Shown here piece by piece: positions 12,474-22,033 of a DNA stretch of 64,000 nt. Made by a program: the position numbers and the translations under genes. Every line of letters starts with the position of its first letter. The stretch's first letter is position 1. Location of the stretch: assembly GCA_029204225.1 (NCBI GenBank), contig CM055104.1, positions 23,887,285 to 23,951,284 of the forward strand, read 5' to 3'. This DNA is from Diphasiastrum complanatum (taxonomy: Eukaryota > Streptophyta > Lycopodiopsida > Lycopodiales > Lycopodiaceae). The notes under the pieces were generated by a model. That model saw only the letters and a program-made list of their open reading frames with translations. It searched no databases and was not told where the DNA came from.

Positions 12474-13408
12474 TAGAGAGAGAGAGAGAAGAGAGAATCT
12501 AGATTGTAGGTTGATATGTAAAAAAGCGATTCTGAAATTTTGATTGGCCACGTATGCCCTAAAACTTCATCCCTGGGCACCTGACGAGCATTTCACGTGC
12601 AACTTCGAGAACAAAGAATGTTCTAGAAAGAGAATGTTATAATCAGAGTGCAATTTCCAAAGTTGAAGAGAGAGAGACACTGTGAACGATGGAGAGAGAG
12701 AGAGAGGTTCTGCGATCTCCATCTCGAGTGACAGGAAGAGATGTTGACGTGTTCATGTGAGAGATAGAGAGCGCATGCGAGCGAGCGCTACGATAGTGAG
12801 AGACAGAGGTTATTTAGCTGCTTGAGAGAACGCGCGATCTGAGGGAGACAGGGACGGTGATGCGATTGAGAGGGAGGAGCTTTTTAGTTTTTTTCGGAAA
12901 TGTCTAATTATGAATGTGAAATGTTCAATGTGTGATTCATTCATGACAGAGAGAGCGTTGCCAGCAAAACGGGAAGGAGTGGAGGATCGTGAGGACGACG
13001 ATGAGGAGTTGAGGATCTTAATGAGGGAGAGCGTGAGTGGAGTGCTAGAGGACGACGATGAGGAGCAGAGGATCTTGATGAGGGAGAGCGTGAGAGGAGA
13101 GCTAGAGGACGACGATGAGGACGATAGGATCTTGATGAGGGATAGAGCGTGAGAGGAGAGAGAGAAGGGAGATAAGGTGAGTAGAGAGAGAAAGAGGATG
13201 GGTGAGCGATGGGAGAGAGAGAGGAAGATAATGTGAGTAGAGAGAGAGAGAGGGATGGGTGAGGGGAGAGGAACAGTGAAGACAGATAGTGTTGATTTTC
13301 AGGAGGATTTGTAGGGATTCTACTTAGGGTTAGGGTTATTTTAGGGTTGTGGGATAAAAAATAGCCTTAAAAGTGAGGTGTGAGATACAGACAGAGAGGT
13401 ACGTATAG

Positions 13409-13450
<42 letters not shown>
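12474..13450. repeat. GA-rich tract cluster
   Basis: Repeated GAGAGA runs at about 12474-12493, 12665-12707 and 13143-13260, plus a long pure (GA)n block at about 13408-13449, set in purine-rich DNA. Such tracts are common near plant promoters and in simple-sequence expansions. No promoter or gene could be tied to them here. Confidence 0.8.
12991..13152 (+). repeat. 57-bp coding minisatellite (3 units) in a small acidic ORF
   Basis: Three tandem units start at 12991, 13048 and 13105. The period of 57 bp is a multiple of three, so the repeat stays in frame and encodes a 19-residue motif of the type EDDDEEQRILMRESVRGEL. The enclosing ATG frame runs 12910-13152 (80 codons) and starts MNVKCSMCDSFMTERA. 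The protein would be highly acidic. It sits in a GA-rich tract, so the frame may simply be a by-product of purine-rich repeats. No family was recognised. Confidence 0.5.
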
Positions 13451-13452
<2 letters not shown>

Positions 13453-14317
13453 TCCAGGAGGTGTCTAACGACCAAACAATAGTCGCTAGATAGGTTTGCA
13501 GCTCGTGTCTAAACGCATGTTAAACGTGTATGCGGTCATGATTAAAAAACCGGACGTTATGGTCAGCTGTTGCTGATTATTCATTAAACTTGGACACATT
13601 AAATGCCATAATCTGCCTTACTATTTTTAGTAAGGCAGCTTTGAAGGGCATAAATTTTAACCTTTCAAAAGTGAAAGGTGCATGCGTTTCCTGAGCTTTT
13701 GGTGATCCACTTTCTGTCAGGTAACTCCTATCAATGTCTACCTATCACCTAATGCAGATCATCAACATAATCTGTAGAAAATGGTCGCATCATTGTTATC
13801 GCCACTGCTAACTTTCTTGTGATCTGACAATCTCATCTATGATACAGACACTCATGCCTTGCCGTCTATGTACAAACACACAAAGAAGTATTTGGTATCA
13901 CAGAAGCACTCGCCCCTCATATTTCATGTCGTTTATCAAAGCCTTACTGAGAGTTGTACATTGAGCAGTTGCGATTCTGATAAGCTAAATCCTAAGTATC
14001 AGTATCATTATTTGTATCAGACATTACGTTATTGCTAGCTCATTCTCATCCTTGAAAGCTCGAATTAATCTCAGTGCATCTGCCTCAAACCAACCAGAGA
14101 ATAGAGACAAATTTCGACTGAGTTAACTGAACATTCAGATGCCTTTCATGGAGATCTCTTATGGATGAGACTGTGCATGTTATTTACAAACTTCTTCCGA
14201 CCATCACTCCTTACCAACTCAGACATCCATTGCACCTACATTGTGGGCATTCAACACAGCCAAGCTCAAGGTCTAATCTGTTTGTCTACACGTCCTACAC
14301 GCCCTCTCTCGGCGATC
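13451..14317. other. Non-coding stretch
   Basis: No reading frame, LTR edge, tRNA or recognisable repeat was found. It is bounded by the (GA)n tract on the left and a (CT)n tract on the right. Confidence 0.6.
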
Positions 14318-14341
14318 ACACCATATCTCTCTCTCTGTCTC

Positions 14342-14400
<59 letters not shown>
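14318..14400. repeat. (CT)n microsatellite
   Basis: About 80 bp of almost pure CT dinucleotides with a few TGT interruptions. It creates the overlapping Ser-Leu and Arg-Glu open frames between 14161 and 14518, which are not genes. Confidence 0.95.
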
Positions 14401-14401
<1 letters not shown>

Positions 14402-14905
14402 GAAGGGCACCATGTGACCATAACGTCAGATGATCCTTGCCCTCTCGGGCTCGCCCCCCAAAATCTCATAACGGGCCCTCCAGGGCCACGAGAGAGAGAG
14501 ACTCAGAGAGCATCCTAGACATTTGTACGGACGACGATCATTTAGAAAGATACGTATAACATTCATTTACATTATCTTGGGATTTTTTATCTGTAGTTGT
14601 AATTTATATTGAATGACTATCGTTGGTGGAAAACCAGAAATGAATTAGAATTAGGCCTTCTATTTGTTCCTTGCCCTATACAATGGAAAGAATCTAAGAT
14701 TGAGGCACTTAAGTTTGTTCAATGAGTTAATAGTTTGAACCTAATATGGAACGGCTTTGGCCCTTGATGGCCCGTTCTTTCCAATAAGCTACTTAGCGCT
14801 GAATTTTAACAAGCTTGGTGAAAACGTTCAAGCTGAATTATGTAGTTTTGTTCTCCTCACCACATGCATGATCAATGCACCTTTGGCCTAATGTCCAGGC
14901 CATGT

Positions 14906-14985
14906 CCATCTCAGCGAGGTGTATGGGTAGAGTTGTTGACTGCTACCAGAAAGGTGCACGCTCAAATCCATACCACTGTGTAGTG
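14906..14985 (+). repeat. tRNA-like, possible SINE head
   Basis: GTGTATGGGTAGAGTTG resembles a tRNA A box, and about 30 bp later GCACGCTCAAATCC resembles a B box, with spacing suited to an internal Pol III promoter. The flanks do not close an acceptor stem, so it is not a working tRNA gene. A tRNA-derived SINE or a decayed tRNA pseudogene would explain it. The 14401-14905 stretch before it holds nothing else I recognise. Confidence 0.4.
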
Positions 14986-15091
14986 ACATCTAAGGAGCTT
15001 CGCTCCGTAAATGGCATTGCCAATTTATATATGTTGTGTATAACGACCACTAGGTGCTTATTAACATGTATGCATAAAAAAATGTCAAGGC

Positions 15092-15449
15092 TGTAATAGA
15101 TTCTAACACCACAGTAGGGCAAACACTAACTGATCCACCCAACCTTGCCTACTCCCTAATATAGAGTAAGCCCCTTCTAGCCCAGTGTGAGGACTGGTAG
15201 CATGCAAATGCCAAGTGTCGGCCACGTGGCACTAACGTGGCCGACTACACGTCGGGACCCAATTGGGGACCCTATCCTGCTGACAGGGTCCCTAGGCTGT
15301 GTTAGGCCCGCCATGGCTATGGACCGTGCTTGGGCACACTACTCACACTGTCTTGCCCTGTTGGTCATGTACGTTGGACACGACCTTGACTGTGGTATCT
15401 AACCTATCTGTGTTCTCTAGGGTTTGGCACTGGTCACGAGCTCGGTACA
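15092..15449 (-). repeat. 3' LTR of outer J
   Basis: 358 bp, TGTAATAGATTC... to ...GAGCTCGGTACA on the plus strand, followed by CTCCCTCCCCCTT, the polypurine tract in reverse. It carries a perfect G-box palindrome GCCACGTGGC at 15221-15230 and a second ACGTGGCC nearby. Short open frames in it recur in all four LTR copies and are not genes. Confidence 0.95.
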
Positions 15450-15460
15450 CTCCCTCCCCC

Positions 15461-16515
15461 TTAAGAACCGTCTTGGTCCTCTAAGACAAAGTCTGGAAAA
15501 ATCTTGCGAAGGAAGCTTCCTCTTTCCCAAGTGGCATTCTCAACAGGCTGATCATTGCACTTATCCAGATATTCTCGGTATAGAGTATGACGAGTCTGCA
15601 TCTCTCTACTATCAAGAATCTCCTCTGGTTCATGTGGAGGTTGCTGAGGATCCAATGGGAGAACTAGAATATTGTCCCCTACCAGATTGTCTGATCTGGT
15701 TGAGGCTTTTCGTAATTGACTTACATGAAAGACTGGAAAAACCTCACTACTGTGTGAGAGTTCTAGTTCATAGGTGACCTCGCCTAGTCTCCTACTGATG
15801 GTAAAGGGACCACAATACCTTGGAGACAACTTAGCACACACTCCTGATTTGAGGGTTTTAGAGTCAACTGGGACTCTCAAGTAGCTTTTCTCACCAGTGG
15901 AGAACTGCACATCCCGTCTGTGTGGATCTGCATAATGCCTGGCTCGATCCTGGGACTGCTTGATGCTACGCTTAACATGTTCTATCATCTGGTTTAGGTC
16001 CTCTAAAAAGTTTCTAGTTGCTTCAACTTTTTCTTGTTTAAACCCTATAGCTGTGGGTGAGCGTGGCTGAAAACCGTACATCAACATACTATATCCCATA
16101 GCTGAATGTTTGGTACTGTTGTAAGCAAACTCTAATATCGAGAGATACTCCTCTCAATTAGTCTGCTTCTTGTTGACGTATGCACGAAGCATATCCTCCA
16201 GCAGCTGATTTACCCTCTCTGTTTGACCGTCGTTTGTGGATGGTCAGTGGTACTCATATTAAGTTTAGTATGGAGATGATGGAATACTGCACTCCAAAAA
16301 TTTCCAGTAAACTTACTGTATCGGTCACTGACTATGCCAGAAGGTAGACCGTACAATTTAAATAGCCTGTCTACAGACAACCTCGCTAACTCTGGAGCTC
16401 TAACGGCTGTTTTGGTCGGAATGAAATGAGCCACTTTGGTCAGACGGTCAACTGTGACCCATATAGCGTCATTACCCTTTTGGGTTCTAGGCAAGCCTAC
16501 TTTAAGATCCATGGA
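15461..16515 (-). pseudogene. Outer J integrase core and C-terminal end
   Basis: This is the part of the outer element's integrase downstream of the nested insertion. The core starts at about 16510 (GLPRTQKGNDAIWVTVDR, then SGIVSDRYSKFTG with the second catalytic Asp position) and breaks near 16220. It continues at 16099-15461 with the C-terminal domain (GVCAKLSPRYCGPFTISRRL, VFPVFHVSQLRK) and a degenerate chromodomain-like tail (YLDKCNDQPVENATWERG), which ends just before the polypurine tract. Integrase would insert the cDNA; chromodomain tails are thought to steer chromoviruses to certain chromatin. Non-functional. Confidence 0.9.
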
Positions 16516-16520
16516 GATAC

Positions 16521-16878
16521 TGTTACGAGCTCGTAACCAATGCCGAACCCTAGAGAACACAGATAGGTCAGATACCACAGTCAGGGTCGTGTCCAGTGTA
16601 CATGAACAACAGGGCAAGACAGTGTGAGTAGTGTGCCCTAGCACGGTCCATAGCCATGGCGGGCCTAACACAGCCTAGGGACCTTGTCAGCAGGATAGGG
16701 CTCCCAGTTGGGTCCCGACGTGCAGTCGGCCACCTCAGTGCCACGTGGCCGACACTTGGTAGTAGCATGCTACCAGTCCTCACACTGGGCTAGGAGGGGC
16801 TTACTCTATATCAGGGAGTAGACAAGGTTGGGTGGATCAGTTAGTGTTTGCCCTACTATGGTGTTAAGATCTATTACA
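16521..16878 (+). repeat. 5' LTR of nested J
   Basis: 358 bp, TGTTACGAGCTC... to ...ATCTATTACA. Positions 16522-16537 are the perfect 16-bp palindrome GTTACGAGCTCGTAAC. The G-box GCCACGTGGC is at 16740-16749. Confidence 0.95.
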
Positions 16879-18994
16879 CTGGGAAAGGAATTCATTTGGG
16901 AGTCCGCACAACAGGAGAGCTTTGATGCTCTCAAGACAGCCTTAGCTACAGCACCAGTTTTAAAAGTCGTCGACCCCAATCAGCCATTTGTGGTCGAAAC
17001 AGATGCTAGCGACTTTGTAGTAGGTGCTGTGCTAACTCAGGGTGGATGACCAGTTGCGTTCGAGAGTAAAAAACTCGAGCCAGTTCAGACTAGGTACAGT
17101 GCCTATGAAAAGGAACTCTTTTCTATAGTCCATGCCCTTAAGACTTGGAGGCATTATTTGTATGGTGCCAACTTTGAGGTCCTGACAGACCATGAGAGTC
17201 TCAGATACCTTTGCAATCAACCTGAGCTTAGAGGTCGGAAAGCTCGTTGGGCAGAGTTGATGCAAGAGTTTGACATGTCTATCAGATATAGACGTGGAAA
17301 ATTCAATACAGTAGCAGATGCCCTTAGCAGAATGCCTATGATAAACGAACTGAGTTTTACTCAGATTCGTAATGAGTTACTCGAGTCCTTGAGAGGGAAA
17401 TGCCAGCATGATGCATTCTTCTCTATTATCTGGAACTCAGTCCAGAACAGACAGTTACAGACTCCAGAACCAGTTCCCGAGGCTGGTGCCAGTTCATCCA
17501 AGAATATGGCAGCTTTCCGTTGAGGATGATGATGAGTCCGAGGATACGTCGTCAGATGACGTTGAGGATTCTGAGCCTGTATTACCCAAGCAAACCCCAG
17601 TGGTTGAGGGTCAGTTGACTCAAGGATTCAAATGGAAACAATATTCCATTCAGGATGAGTACTTGCTCTATAGAGATAGAGTATGTGTCCCCAATTCAGA
17701 GGACTATAGGCAGCAGGTCCTATATGAATGTCATGACAATCCTAGTGCGGGACACCCAGGCATACAGAAGACCTATGAGCTTCTTCGTAGGCAATTTTTC
17801 TGGCCCAGTATGAAAAAGGACGTCCACCAGTATGTAACCAGTTGCCAGAAATGTCAAGTAAATAAAACAGAGCGTTTAAAGGCAGGAGGGTTGTTGCATC
17901 CCTTAGATATACCAGCTGGTAAATGGGAGAGTATCTCCATGGATTTTATAGTAGGCCTGCCTAAAACCCAAAAGGGTAATGATGCTATATGGGTCACAGT
18001 TGACCGTCTGACCAAAATGGCTCATTTTATTCCGACCAAAACAACCGTTAGAGCTCCAGAGTTAGCGAGGTTGTTTGTAGACGGGCTATCTAAATTGTAC
18101 GGTCTACCTTCCGGCATAGTCAGCGACCGGGACAGTAAGTTTACTGGAAATTTTTGGAGGGCAGTATTCCATCATTTCCATACTAAACTTAATATGAGTA
18201 CCACCGACCATCCACAGACGGACGGTCCAACAGAAAGGGTAAATCAAGTGCTGGAGGATATGCTACGTGCATACGTCAACAAGAAGTAGACTAATTAGGA
18301 GGAGTATCTCTCGATATTAGAGTTTGCTTACAACAGTACCAAACATTCAGCTACGGGATACAGCCCATTTATGCTGATGTATGGTTTTCAGCCACGCTCA
18401 CCCACAACTGTAGGGTTTAAACAAGAAAAAGTTGAAGCAGCCAGAAACTTTTTAGAGGACCTAAACCAGATGATAGAACATGCTAAGCGTAGCATTAGAC
18501 AGTCCCAGGATCGAGTAGGCATTATGCAAATCCACACAGACGGAATGTGCAGTTCTCCACTGGTGAGAAAGTCTACTTGAGAGTCCCAGTTGACTCTAAA
18601 ACCCTCAAATCAGGAGTGTGTGCTAAGCTGTCTCCAAGGTATTGTGGTCCCTTTACCATCAGTAGGAGACTAGGCGAGGTCACCTATGAACTAGAACTCC
18701 CACAGCAGTAAGGTTTTTCTAGTCTTTCATGTAAGTCAGTTACAAAAAGCCTTAACCAGATCAGACAATCTGGTAGGGGACAGTGTTCTAGTTCTCCCAT
18801 TGGATCCTCAGCAACCTCCACATGAACCAGAGGAGATTCTTGATAGTAGAGAGATGCAGACTCGTCATACTCTATACCGAGAATATCTGGTTAAGTGGAA
18901 TGATCAGCCTGTTGAGAATGCCACTTGGGAAAGAGGCAGCGTCCTTCGCAAGATTTTTCTAGACTTTGTCTTAGAGGACCAAGACAGTTCTTAA
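16879..18994 (+). pseudogene. Nested J RNase H-integrase-chromodomain, broken
   Basis: RNase H spans about 16885-17340 (VVETDASDFVVGAVLTQGG, then LTDHESLRYLCNQPELRGRK) with a TGA at 17047-17049. A frameshift near 17500 enters the best integrase frame (17520-18289): zinc domain H-H-C-C (ECHDNPSAGHPGIQKT and CQKCQVNK), core Asp in SMDFIVGLPKTQKG, second Asp in SGIVSDRDSKFTG and Glu in PTERVNQVLEDMLRAY. After a stop at 18287-18289 the C-terminal part continues in two more frames and ends in a chromodomain-like segment (YLVKWNDQPVENATWERG) with its natural stop at 18992-18994. Catalytic residues are kept, but the gene is cut by stops. Confidence 0.92.
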
Positions 18995-19005
18995 GGGGGA
19001 GGGAG

Positions 19006-19363
19006 TGTTACGAGCTCGTAACCAATGCCGAAACCTAGAGAACACAGATAGGTCAGATACCACAGTCAGGGTCGTGTCCAGTGTACATGACCAACAGGGC
19101 AAGACAGTGTGAGTAGTGTGCCCCAGCACGGTCCATAGCCATGGCGGGCCTAACACAGCCTAGGGACCCTGTCAGCAGGATAGGGCTCCCAGTTGGGTCC
19201 CGACGTGCAGTCGGCCACGTAAGTGCCACGTGGCCGACACTTGGCAGTAGCATGCTACCAGTCCTCACACTAGGCTAGGAGGGGCTTACTCTATATCAGG
19301 GAGTAGGCAAGGTTGGGTGGATCAGTTAGTGTTTGCCCTACTGTGGTGTTAGGATCTATTACA
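19006..19363 (+). repeat. 3' LTR of nested J
   Basis: 358 bp matching 16521-16878, preceded by the polypurine tract AAGGGGGAGGGAG (18993-19005). It retains the 16-bp palindrome at its start and the G-box at 19225-19234. Confidence 0.95.
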
Positions 19364-19950
19364 GATACTCTCCCATTTACCAGCTGGTATTTCTAAGGGA
19401 TGCAACAACCCTCCTGTCTTTAAACGCTTTGCTTTGTTTACTTGACATTTCTGACAACTGGTTGCATACTGTTGGATGACCTTTTTCATACTGGGCCAGA
19501 AAAATTGCCTACGAAGAAGCTCATAGGTCTTATGTATGCCTGGGTGTCCCACACTAGGATTGTCATGACATTCATATAGGACCTACTGCCTATAATCCTC
19601 TGAATTGGGGACACATACTCTATCTCTATAGAGCAAGTACTCATCCTGAATGGAATACTATTTCCATTTGAATCCTTGAGTCAACTGACCCTCAACCACC
19701 GGGGTTTGCTTGGGTAATACAGGCTCATAATCCTCAACGTCATCTGACGACGTATACTCCGACTCATCATCATCTTCAACGGAAGCTGCCGTATTCTTAG
19801 ATGAACTGGCACCAGCCCCGGGAACTGGTCAGGACCTCAAAGTTGGCACCATACAAATAATGTCTCCAAGTCTTAAGGGCATGGACTATAGAAAAGAGTT
19901 CATTTTCATAGGCACTATACCTAGTCTGAGCTGGCTCGAGTTTTTTACCA
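19364..19950 (-). pseudogene. Outer J RNase H fragment and integrase zinc domain
   Basis: This is the upstream part of the outer element's pol, resuming after the nested copy. The integrase zinc domain is at 19552-19364 (MGHPGIHKTYELLRRQFFWP, CQKCQVNKAKRLKTGG). Further upstream an acidic linker precedes a junction near 19829, where about 300 bp of RNase H is missing relative to the nested copy. The remaining RNase H segment ends at 19950 (SSQLRLGIVP in the wrong frame). Beyond that the sequence is foreign. Confidence 0.85.
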
Positions 19951-20940
19951 TTAGGGCCCTTTTTGAACTCAAAAAGGGCCTCTTCCTTGCCTAAACATAT
20001 TTGCTAATTAGGATTAATTAACTCATTAATCATCCTATGTGGCAGTTCACCCTGGGTTTATCATGGGTTAACTTCTATTTTAGTAGGCTTCACTTAGGCC
20101 TAACATAATATAGCAAGGACACCTAATTTTTAATGTAGCCAAAAAATTTAAATCCAATATAACATCTATTTTTTCAAGGCCTTCAAAATTCATCTTTTTA
20201 AGCTTAGAATGAGTGAAAAGGGGGCCCGATATTTCCTTGGGGACCCATTTTGAAAAAAAAAGGGGGAGGGGGATGGGAGTACATCTCCCCTCCCCCCCCC
20301 GCTCTATCTCTCTCCCTCGGGGCCAGCTGGCCCGTTGCGCCCCACCCACCCCTCGTTGATTCGCGTGGCCCGGAGGGCCACAACTAACACCCCGCCTCCC
20401 TCATTGTCCTGTCAAAGACGGAGGGGGGTGACCTGGGAGTGCGCGCTCATCGCGCTCCCACCCGGCTCAGTGGCTTCTGCCCACTTGGAGCCGCTGAGCC
20501 GAGTGGGAGCGCGATGAGCATGAGCTCCCAGGTCACCCCCTCCCTCTTTGACAGGACAGCGAGGGAGGCGAGGTGTTAGTTGTGGCCCTCCGGGCCACGC
20601 AAATCAACGAGGGCCAGCGGCCTGGAGGGGTGGGTGGGGCACGACGGGCCAGCTGGCCCCGAGGGAGAGAGATAGAGCGGGGTGGGGCGCGACCACTCGA
20701 CGTTGCCCACTGGTCGGAACTGACTGTACGTGAAATGGGCCTCGTTCGGAGAAACTGACTGGTTACCAACTTTCCCATGCATACGTACTAGGTCATGCGG
20801 CCCAAAGCTGAAAGGTCTCGCTAGCATTGCAGAGGTCAGCTGGCAACAGTGTTCATGATCTTCATGATACACTTTGATCTCGAAAGCTGCCGAGTCACTG
20901 GGGAAACATACAGTCTGAACAAGATAAATTTGTTTTTTTA
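19951..20940. other. Foreign segment in outer J replacing protease-RT
   Basis: Between the RNase H fragment and the gag zinc knuckle of J lies about 1 kb with no similarity to protease or RT that I can see. It begins at a perfect 12-bp hairpin (19955-19980), runs through AT-rich sequence with C and G homopolymers, contains the GC-rich foldback 20296-20684, and ends in a stretch (20690-20940) that is open on the minus strand and joined in frame to the zinc-knuckle region (21049-20576). Its source is unknown. Confidence 0.6.
20296..20684. repeat. 389-bp GC-rich foldback (long inverted repeat)
   Basis: The left arm (about 20297-20474) begins GCTCTATCTCTCTCCCTCGG and the right arm (about 20490-20684) ends CCGAGGGAGAGAGATAGAGC. 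Along their length the arms pair with few mismatches (GGCCAGCTGGCCC, GTGGCCCGGAGGGCCAC, TCCTGTCAAAGA, CTGGGAG and so on) and leave a loop of only about 15 bases (20475-20489). GC content is far above the neighbourhood. No TSD could be assigned. It could be a foldback transposon or MITE, or a hairpin-RNA source. The Arg/Pro-rich frames inside are by-products. Confidence 0.9.
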
Positions 20941-20949
20941 TCTTTCTTA

Positions 20950-22033
20950 TCTTTTTTAGTGAAAGGCCCCTTGGGACACTATCTGACTGTGTGTCCCTTG
21001 CCCATACACACAAAGCACAAATGTTCTTGTTTGGCTTTCTCAAAATCATCTGGTTTTAAGGGCTATATGAGTGAAGGGCATTTCTGAGGAGCTTTACTTT
21101 TAAATTTATCTTGATTCTTTCTTTTTTAAATTTTCTTTTTAAATTGAAAGTCTTTTTGAGGAGGCTGCTCAGAAAGTGGCTGCTGTCTCGCCCTCTTCCT
21201 ACCCACTAGATCATCATAGATTTGAGCATATCTGAGAGCTTGCTCAAGGGTAGTAGGCGACTTTCTCTGGACCTCTACTTTATATTCATCTGTGAGGCCA
21301 CGGACAAATCCCCTAATTTTCTGATAATCATCCATATTTTTAATCTTTAAAATTGCTTCTCCATACTGCGAGATATATTGGATGAGGGATTTATCATTAC
21401 TGTTCTTTCCCAGGCTTCCCAGGCTCTATCAAGTTCATTTTCTGGTAGAAATACTCTTAGGAAAGCTTCTTCAAAAGCTTTCCGTGACCGGGGAGTCTGC
21501 CCAGTCTCCTGGAGATTTAACCACCACTTATAGGCCATAGGCCCTAAGGAAAGACTAGCCTCAATAGCTTGCAAATGGTCAGGGGTCTGTTTAAGAGCAT
21601 GAATATTCTTCCATTTGCTGAGGAAGGTTTGTAGAATGTCTGCATTTCTATCCTTCTCTTCCCCATTAAAAGTAGGAGGCTTTAAATCTTTAAAAACACT
21701 GGGGTGAGACCGTAAAGTCTCACCCGAAACTGATGGAAGTGGAGAAGGGGATAGCTAAGAAGTGGAGGGAAGACTTCCTTTCGTGGAACTGAGTTCAGGG
21801 AACGAGTCGTCCACACTAGACTAAAAATTGGCTAATGCCAACTTCAGTTCGTCCACTTTTGTTACCAACTGGAGAAACTGCTCCTTCGTAACCAGTTCGT
21901 CGAGTTCTTCAGCGAACTATTCCTGTTCTTCCAATTCCATGGGTTCCTTCCCTTTACTGTAAGCCAAGGCTTCTATTTCAAGTTCGTCGAAGCCTATCTC
22001 TGGGGGTTGATCAAGTCCTTGAGGAGTGGTCAT
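20950..22033 (-). pseudogene. Gypsy J gag, broken
   Basis: It starts at ATG 22033 (MTTPQGLDQPPEIGFDELEI). In-frame stops and frameshifts split it into an N-terminal acidic part, a capsid part (21574-21347, LGPMAYKWWLNLQETGQTPR...FLRVFLPENELDRAWEAWE), a further part (21335-21126, FVRGLTDEYKVEVQRKSPTT, typical of plant gypsy gag) and a zinc knuckle of the CX2CX4HX4C kind near 20970-21030 (CFVCMGKGHTV). It would have formed the particle core. The 22034-22909 leader holds no gene. Confidence 0.85.

Larger units (their letters stand above)
16521..19363 (+). mobile_element. Nested J copy (plus strand), internally deleted
   Basis: A second J element inserted into the outer one in opposite orientation. 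Its 358-bp LTRs are 16521-16878 and 19006-19363, flanked by identical GATAC (16516-16520 and 19364-19368). The interior (16879-19005) goes straight from CTGG, all that is left of the primer-binding site, into RNase H, so leader, gag, protease and RT are deleted. The two LTRs differ at about 11 positions by eye (near 3%), less than the outer pair, as expected for a younger insertion. Confidence 0.96.

Noticed and set aside
13322-13350. TTAGGGTTAGGGTTATTTTAGGGTT, reminiscent of plant telomere repeats
   Set aside because: Only two or three imperfect units. Plant arrays are long runs of TTTAGGG, so this is likely chance or a promoter telo-box at most.
14161-14518. Overlapping open frames of 67-117 codons on both strands
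   Set aside because: They consist mainly of Ser-Leu or Arg-Glu dipeptides translated from the (CT)n tract at 14318-14400.
15187-15484. Frames such as MLGPPWLWTVLGHTTH and MRTGSM..., also at 16568-16783, 18971-19268 and 23019-23382
   Set aside because: They recur because the J LTR occurs four times. They are non-coding LTR sequence with shifting ends in each copy.
20335-20778. Pro/Arg-rich frames on both strands
   Set aside because: They are translations of the GC-rich foldback arms; mirror frames occur on both strands as expected for an inverted repeat.
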